From contig NZ_WASP01000006.1 of the NCBI RefSeq assembly GCF_009712225.1, positions 930,875-994,874 on the forward strand: 64,000 nt of DNA, read 5' to 3'. Under the pieces are notes generated by a model that did not search any database, had not been told where the DNA came from, and saw only the letters and a program-made list of their open reading frames with translations. Below are positions 59,232 through 64,000 of this stretch, in pieces (position 1 is the stretch's first letter; each line of letters starts with the position of its first letter). This stretch comes from Desulfovibrio sp. Lineage in GTDB: Bacteria; Desulfobacterota; Desulfovibrionia; Desulfovibrionales; Desulfovibrionaceae. Made by a program: the position numbers and the translations under genes.

Positions 59232-60524
59232 GTGTCCCATTATTTTTGCCTGCGGGAAACAGCGGAGCTTACAGCTTTCATTGCCGATTTTGCGGCCCTG
59301 CCAGCAGAATCGGTATCTGTGGCAGCAGCCCTTGGCCGAGTGCTGGCCCACGACATATGCTCACCGCTGCCCTGCCCTGCCAAGAGCCATTCTGTGCGCG
59401 ATGGCTACGCGGTGCTATCTGCCGATGTGGCCGGGGCCAGCCCGCAAACCCCCATCTTACTGCGTCTGGCAGGCGAATGCCACATGGGCAAGGAGTGCAA
59501 CGCCCACCTGCAGGCTGGCGAAGCCTGGCGTGTTTTCACTGGCGGCCCTCTGCCGCATGGCGCAGATGCCGTGGTCATGCAGGAAGACGCAGTGCCGCAG
59601 CAAAACCCTGCCAGTGCGGCGCATGTGGCCGTGTGCCATTCCTGCCCAGTTGGTCAGCATGTGCTGGCACGCGGGGCAGACATGCCCCAGGGAGCCCCGC
59701 TGGCAAAAGTCGGGACAAAACTGGGCGCTCACCACATTGCCCTGCTGGCCCAGTTCTTTCAGCAAGTACCTGTACACCGGCGGCCAGTGCTGGGCGTTCT
59801 TGCCACCGGCGACGAATTTTGCACCTCAAACACAGCATCAGCCATTGCCGAAGGGCAGACCAGCACCAATGCCCTGCTGCTGGAAGCTCTGGCAACCACG
59901 CTCGGCGCGTGCTGCCTGCACCTTGGCACTGTGCCAGACAACATTGATGCCCCAAAAGAGCGACTGCGCTCGGCTCTGCCAGACGGGCCAACCCCCTGTG
60001 ATGTCATAGTTGTTATTGGGGGATCATCTGGCGGCAAACGTGATTTCAGCGCACAGGTTATTGCCGAGCTGCCGGGCTGCCGCCTCTGCGGGCATGACCA
60101 GCGCGTGAGCAGTGGCCGACCGCTTACCATCGCCCGCGTGGGCCAAACCAGCATCTGGGGTCTGCCGGGGCATTCGCTGAGCCTTGCGCTGGCCGCGCAG
60201 GTTTTTCTGGCTCCACTGCTGCAAAGGCTTGGCGGGCAGCAGACCGCCCCTGAATTTATGGGCAGCTCGCCAACGGTGCTGGCCCGGCTGGGGCTGGCAC
60301 TGCCTGCAGGGGGACCCGCCCCCACCCACTACCCCGTTATGCTGCGGCGCGAGCACGGGCGGCTGACGGCCTGGCCCGTTACCGCAGGCACAGGTAAAAC
60401 CGCCGTACTGCGCGACATGCACGGCTGGATTACCATGCCCGGCAGCCCCAACCCGCACAGGGAAGGATTGCCGCATGGCGGTCTGCGGCGTGGCGCGGCC
60501 CTGCGCGTGCGGCTTTTTGCCTGA
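59232..60524 (+). CDS. moeA: Molybdopterin molybdenumtransferase MoeA
   Basis: 430 aa. MoeA inserts molybdate or tungstate into adenylylated molybdopterin. SHSVRDGYAV, FTGGPLPHGADAVVMQED and GVLATGDEF, then VIGGSSGGKRDF and GLPGHSLSLALA are its domain I-III signatures. The start is GTG at 59232, supported by AAGGAAGGA just upstream; the frame continues further upstream without a good start. It diverges from the fdhD-AOR operon, and so probably serves that enzyme. Confidence 0.92.
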   Translation: MSHYFCLRETAELTAFIADFAALPAESVSVAAALGRVLAHDICSPLPCPAKSHSVRDGYAVLSADVAGASPQTPILLRLAGECHMGKECNAHLQAGEAWRVFTGGPLPHGADAVVMQEDAVPQQNPASAAHVAVCHSCPVGQHVLARGADMPQGAPLAKVGTKLGAHHIALLAQFFQQVPVHRRPVLGVLATGDEFCTSNTASAIAEGQTSTNALLLEALATTLGACCLHLGTVPDNIDAPKERLRSALPDGPTPCDVIVVIGGSSGGKRDFSAQVIAELPGCRLCGHDQRVSSGRPLTIARVGQTSIWGLPGHSLSLALAAQVFLAPLLQRLGGQQTAPEFMGSSPTVLARLGLALPAGGPAPTHYPVMLRREHGRLTAWPVTAGTGKTAVLRDMHGWITMPGSPNPHREGLPHGGLRRGAALRVRLFA

Positions 60525-60632
60525 TGCAGGGTGCCCGCACAAACCTGTAACCATACGCATACACACAGCCTCTTGCCTTGCTGCTGGGCCATGACCACAT
60601 TGGCAGTCAAACAAACCAGGCGGTGAAATACC

Positions 60633-61520
60633 ATGCCCTCGCGCCTTCCGGCCACCCAGCAAACCTTCACCTCACCGGACAAGTATCCGTATCTGGAGGT
60701 GCGCACCACGCTGCAAAGCACCCTGCCCTATGCCGAACATTTTCATTCGGCCTTTTCCTTTGGCCTTATTCTGGAGGGCGGCACGTGCTTTACCCTCATG
60801 GGGCAGCCCCACAAGGCCCTCAAGGGTGATATTGCCCTTATCGCACCCGGCATGGCCCATAGCTGCAACCCGTTGGACGGCAAGGCCCGCAGCTACCACA
60901 TGGCCTACCTTGATGCGGCGTGGTTTGTGCAGCACATCTGCAACCCGCTGGGCATTGCCGAAATGTATGCGGTGACACAACCGGTGGTGCGCGACCCAAC
61001 GCTGTTCCAGCAGGGGCTTGCCGCGCTGGAGGCTTTTTGCAGGGGCGAAGACGGGGCGGAATCACTCTTTGTGGATATGTTTACCAGGCTACAAGCGACA
61101 TACGGCTGCCTTGTCAGCATTACTGCAACAGACAGACGTACAGATTTACCCGTTGCCGCTGCCAACCTGCTGCTGACCGCCCACGATGCAACAACCGGTG
61201 AAGCCAGCCTGTCTTGCCCAAATAACGCGCCAGACCACGCGCCCGTGGCATCCCTTGCCCGTCGGGCTGGCCTGCGGCGCGAAAGTTTCTCGCGGGCGTT
61301 CAGGCGCACGGCGGGGCTGCCTCCCAATGCATGGCTGCACTGTCTGCGGCTTGAAAAAGCCCGCGTTATGCTGCGTCAGGGTAAAAGCATTACCGAGGCT
61401 GCCCTTGCGGCGGGCTATGCCGATCAAAGTCACTTTCACCGCATGTTTGTAAAATTCTATTCCGTCACGCCGGGCTGTTATCAGCGGAGCCGGTCACATT
61501 CGTACAATACGCGCAAGTAA
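60633..61520 (+). CDS. AraC-family transcriptional regulator
   Basis: 295 aa. An N-terminal cupin-like AraC ligand domain (HFHSAFSFGLILEGGT, GDIALIAPGMAHSCNP) is joined to a C-terminal double helix-turn-helix with the signature ITEAALAAGYADQSHFHRMFVKFYSVTPGCYQ. It precedes the LysE gene by 33 bases on the same strand, so it probably controls that exporter. The ligand may be an amino acid or other metabolite. The ribosome site is weak. Confidence 0.9.
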   Translation: MPSRLPATQQTFTSPDKYPYLEVRTTLQSTLPYAEHFHSAFSFGLILEGGTCFTLMGQPHKALKGDIALIAPGMAHSCNPLDGKARSYHMAYLDAAWFVQHICNPLGIAEMYAVTQPVVRDPTLFQQGLAALEAFCRGEDGAESLFVDMFTRLQATYGCLVSITATDRRTDLPVAAANLLLTAHDATTGEASLSCPNNAPDHAPVASLARRAGLRRESFSRAFRRTAGLPPNAWLHCLRLEKARVMLRQGKSITEAALAAGYADQSHFHRMFVKFYSVTPGCYQRSRSHSYNTRK

Positions 61521-61553
61521 AAAAAGGGTGATCTGTCCGCAAGGAGATCACCC

Positions 61554-62210
61554 ATGTTTGCTTCAGCATCCTCACTCATTCCCGCTGCCTTTCCCGCGCT
61601 GGCACTGGCGCACTTTCTTGCACTGCTCAGCCCGGGGCCGGATTTTTTTCTCATTCTCGGTCACGCCGTGCGGCACCGCCTGCGAGGGGCGGTGTTCATC
61701 TGCCTTGGCATAGCCATGGGCAACGCCCTGTACATCTGCCTGGCGGTTTCGGGCTGGTCGATCATGCGGCAAATTCCCTCGCTTTACCGTATCATGGAGC
61801 TGGCGGGCGCTGGCTATCTTGCATGGCTTGGCTGCTTGCTGCTGCGGGCAAGCAGCCAGTCAGCCTCGGGAACAACCAGCCTTGCAAAGGGCGAGGCAAA
61901 TGCGCTCTCTCCCGCAAGGCAACTGATCACGGGCCTCGGCTCTGCCCTGCTCAACCCCAAAAACGCGGTTTTTTATCTCACGCTCATGACTGTCATTCTT
62001 GGGCCCACCGCCACACTGCAGCAGCAAACTTTTGCCGGAATATGGATGACCCTGCTGGTCTTTGCCTGGGACGCCGCCCTTGCCGCGGCCATATCCCTGC
62101 CCGGGGCGCAGCGGGCGCTGGAAAAGCGCATTCCACTTATTGAAGGGCTGGCAGGTCTGACGCTTGCAGGCATTGCCCTGTGGCTGGCGCTGCGCCCCCT
62201 GTTTGACTGA
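61554..62210 (+). CDS. LysE/RhtB-family amino-acid exporter
   Basis: 218 aa with six helices. The N-terminal LSPGPDFFLILGHAVRHR is the family motif (SPGPxxxxV). The central polar loop and LNPKNAVFYLT complete it. Such proteins export amino acids or homoserine lactone-like compounds. AAGGAG lies 8 bases before the ATG. AraC-LysE pairs are common, with the regulator sensing the exported molecule. Confidence 0.9.
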   Translation: MFASASSLIPAAFPALALAHFLALLSPGPDFFLILGHAVRHRLRGAVFICLGIAMGNALYICLAVSGWSIMRQIPSLYRIMELAGAGYLAWLGCLLLRASSQSASGTTSLAKGEANALSPARQLITGLGSALLNPKNAVFYLTLMTVILGPTATLQQQTFAGIWMTLLVFAWDAALAAAISLPGAQRALEKRIPLIEGLAGLTLAGIALWLALRPLFD

Positions 62211-62231
62211 AAAAACCACATAAACGACGAC

Positions 62232-62264
62232 AAAAGGCCCGCGTTACGCAAACGCGGGCCTTTT
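62232..62264. terminator. Bidirectional terminator
   Basis: AAAAGGCCCGCGTT (62232-62245) and AACGCGGGCCTTTT (62251-62264) form a perfect 14-bp stem with A and T runs in its ends. It lies between the lysE-like gene and the DUF4139 gene. Confidence 0.88.
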
Positions 62265-62292
62265 CTGTCAGACTATTATGGCAGATAGCGCC

Positions 62293-63912
62293 CTAGGGCG
62301 CATAGGGATCAAGCTGGATATCCACCGGCGAGGTGAGGGTCAGCTCGTGCTTGACCTCGGCCTTGCCGCCCGCAGCCACATCCACATTCCAGAACAGCAG
62401 ATGTTCCTGCGCGTCCTGCTGGGCCTGCGGCTTGTCGCGATAGGTTACGGTAACGCCCTGATCAACCACCATGGGCATGGGCCGCTCAAGCCGCACGGTC
62501 ACGGCCTTGTCGCGCGTGTTACGCACGGTGTACGTCCAGCCCCATGTCCAGGTACGGCTTTTGCCAATAAAGCCCTTTTCGCCACGCTGGCGGACATCTG
62601 CCGTGGCGGTCACCTGCACGCGCGGGTCTGCGCCGAAATACAACGTCGTATCGTTGCCGTTGGCGTGGAACTGGCCTGTGCCCACTCCCTGTCCGTCCAC
62701 GCTGAATTCAGCCTGTCCGTCGGGCCATACCTGCCCGTCGGGCAGTGTGGGACGCGCCATCAGCCACACGCGGCTTTCTCCCGTAGAAGGCCGCGCGAGC
62801 CATTGCAGGGGCGTCTTCCATTCAGATTCCAGCACCAGCAGGCGTGAGCGGCCTTCGGGCAAGCCTTTTTCACCCAGCGTCCAGCTGGCATACACACCCG
62901 TGGTGTCGGCCACCACTGGGGCGGCAGGGGCCGGGGCGGCTTCGGGCATCGCGGCATCGGCAGCCATCATCATGCGCGGGGCCGCCTTGGCAAGAGGTTG
63001 GGCCACAGGCTGCGGCTGAGAATCAATAACCCAGCGCGGCAGGGGCGCGGGTTCGCGCGGGCCCTGCCCACGGGAGACCAGAATCAGCTGGGTATCGGCC
63101 CAGTCCATGCCCGAAAACTGCCACACCTCGGCCATAAAACGCACCTGGGTGGTATCACCCTTGCCCTTGTCGGGCTGAGCATCAAAAGAATAGGCAGCCC
63201 GCCAGCCGCAGTTGCGCAACGTGTAGCTGTAACGCACGGGCAGTGTTGCGGAAGAAACGGTTTTTTGCAGCGTAACCAGCACACTCTGGCCCATTTCACC
63301 ACTGGGCGGCAGTTGCTGCAGTTCCTGCTTCAGCAGGGCCAGACGGCGCTCGAGATCGGCTTTTTCGTAATTGAGGGCAGGCACAACCTCGCCCATGCGC
63401 TTTTCGCGCTGGGTCAGATCCTGAAAACTGCCCTCTGCGCCCTCGCCCTTCCACAGGGCCAGCTGGGCCTTTACGGCCTCAAGCTTGCCCGAAAGGGTCA
63501 TGATGGCATGCTGGCGCTCTTCGCGCATTTTGGCCAGATCACCGCTCTGGTCAATGGCTTGTGGCAGACTTGCCCAGCGCACAATAGTGTACCCCGCTAC
63601 GGACATGCGCAAATTTTCTGCTCCGGCAGGCAGCACAACGCGCACCTGACTTGTGCCATTGGAAGTAATCACTGGGGCCTGCTGCTCCACCTCAAGCAGA
63701 CCGCCCGAGGGGGTAAGCCGGGCAATACGGGGAGCGGCTGGCCCGTTGGCAGGGCCTGCGGCAAGGGCACTGGTGGAGGAAAGACTGAGCAGGGCGCACA
63801 GCGTGAGCAGCAGCGCCAGCCCAGTCGCGGCCTGCCGCCCTTTGTGCCGCTGGCGGCAGGGATTGGAAGAAAAAATGAAAAACAGTGGGGATGCAATACG
63901 TGCGTGTGACAT
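62293..63912 (-). CDS. DUF4139-domain exported protein (mucoidy-inhibitor MuiA-like)
   Basis: 539 aa. An N-terminal signal (LALLLTLCALLSLSSTSALAA) is followed by a beta-rich segment, a coiled coil at about residues 130-205 (SGKLEAVKAQLALWKGEG..., ADLERRLALLKQELQQL) and a large C-terminal DUF4139 domain (SYTLRNCGWRAAYSFDAQP, then the TWTWGWTYTVRNTRDKAV end). An Ala/Pro/Met-rich insert lies at about 310-340. Role unknown; family members are linked to envelope or mucoidy phenotypes. GGAGGG precedes the ATG at 63912. Confidence 0.83.
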   Translation of the reverse strand: MSHARIASPLFFIFSSNPCRQRHKGRQAATGLALLLTLCALLSLSSTSALAAGPANGPAAPRIARLTPSGGLLEVEQQAPVITSNGTSQVRVVLPAGAENLRMSVAGYTIVRWASLPQAIDQSGDLAKMREERQHAIMTLSGKLEAVKAQLALWKGEGAEGSFQDLTQREKRMGEVVPALNYEKADLERRLALLKQELQQLPPSGEMGQSVLVTLQKTVSSATLPVRYSYTLRNCGWRAAYSFDAQPDKGKGDTTQVRFMAEVWQFSGMDWADTQLILVSRGQGPREPAPLPRWVIDSQPQPVAQPLAKAAPRMMMAADAAMPEAAPAPAAPVVADTTGVYASWTLGEKGLPEGRSRLLVLESEWKTPLQWLARPSTGESRVWLMARPTLPDGQVWPDGQAEFSVDGQGVGTGQFHANGNDTTLYFGADPRVQVTATADVRQRGEKGFIGKSRTWTWGWTYTVRNTRDKAVTVRLERPMPMVVDQGVTVTYRDKPQAQQDAQEHLLFWNVDVAAGGKAEVKHELTLTSPVDIQLDPYAP

Positions 63913-64000
63913 CGGCCCTCCGGCGATAACCGCCGCAAAAGAAGCCGCCCCGCCCCAGAAAGCGGCGGGGCGGGGGGCGGCGGGCGGCGGGGGGTGGGGG
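63913..64000. other. GC-rich window end
   Basis: The last 50 bases are almost pure G and C with G-run repeats, and an arm GCCGCCCCGCCCC can pair with GGGGCGGGGGGCGG. It is low complexity and may be a terminator or a poorly determined contig end. No gene is seen. Confidence 0.4.

Overview
The window looks like a chromosome segment of a Desulfovibrio-type sulfate-reducing bacterium (Desulfovibrionaceae). The evidence is a 16-heme cytochrome with Hmc-like membrane partners, a Desulfovibrio-style outer-membrane porin, a DcrA-like chemoreceptor with a c-type heme site, a tungsten/molybdenum aldehyde:ferredoxin oxidoreductase (AOR) family enzyme with FdhD and MoeA, and many Fe-S proteins. The DNA is mostly GC-rich, with AT-rich intergenic islands near 17.1, 18.5, 29.6 and 36 kb. 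I found no phage, insertion sequence or CRISPR array.

Layout. 0-18.7 kb is mainly housekeeping: tilS, polA, a phospholipid-transport operon (mlaE with fused STAS, mlaF, mlaD, a PqiC-like lipoprotein) running into an HD-GYP response regulator, a LysR gene, grpE, hisD, purC, fabI, tRNA-Ser(GGA), a PAP2 phosphatase, and an RRM RNA-binding protein bracketed by two paralogous small proteins. 18.8-34.7 kb is an accessory locus built round one sigma-54 activator (26856-28277). It contains a two-permease, two-ATPase NitT/TauT-type ABC importer, an osmC-lpd-gcvH operon, an alkaline-phosphatase-superfamily enzyme with a small companion that shares its C-terminal signature, and a porin. Copies of an inverted repeat GCGACA-N4-TGTCGC lie upstream of these units, and three -24/-12 promoter candidates are spaced downstream of them, so they look like one regulon for scavenging an unidentified, probably esterified, compound.

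34.8-47.3 kb carries a MerR regulator, a tetraheme cytochrome next to a heme-containing chemoreceptor, an ArsR-permease-thioredoxin unit, an acyltransferase, a PhzF-like protein and the metNIQ methionine importer. 47.4-60.5 kb is a redox island. A NapH-like Fe-S protein converges on a nine-gene minus-strand operon whose first half follows E. coli ydhY-V-W-X and whose second half is Hmc-like (NrfD/HmcC, HmcD, HmcE, 16-heme cytochrome). fdhD leads this operon and moeA is divergent from it, both fitting maturation of a molybdopterin enzyme. The end holds an AraC regulator, a LysE exporter and a DUF4139 protein.

The two most unusual systems are the sigma-54-controlled locus at 18.8-34.7 kb and the Ydh/Hmc hybrid at 48.6-58.7 kb. 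Functions come from recognised motifs and gene order only; no database search was possible.
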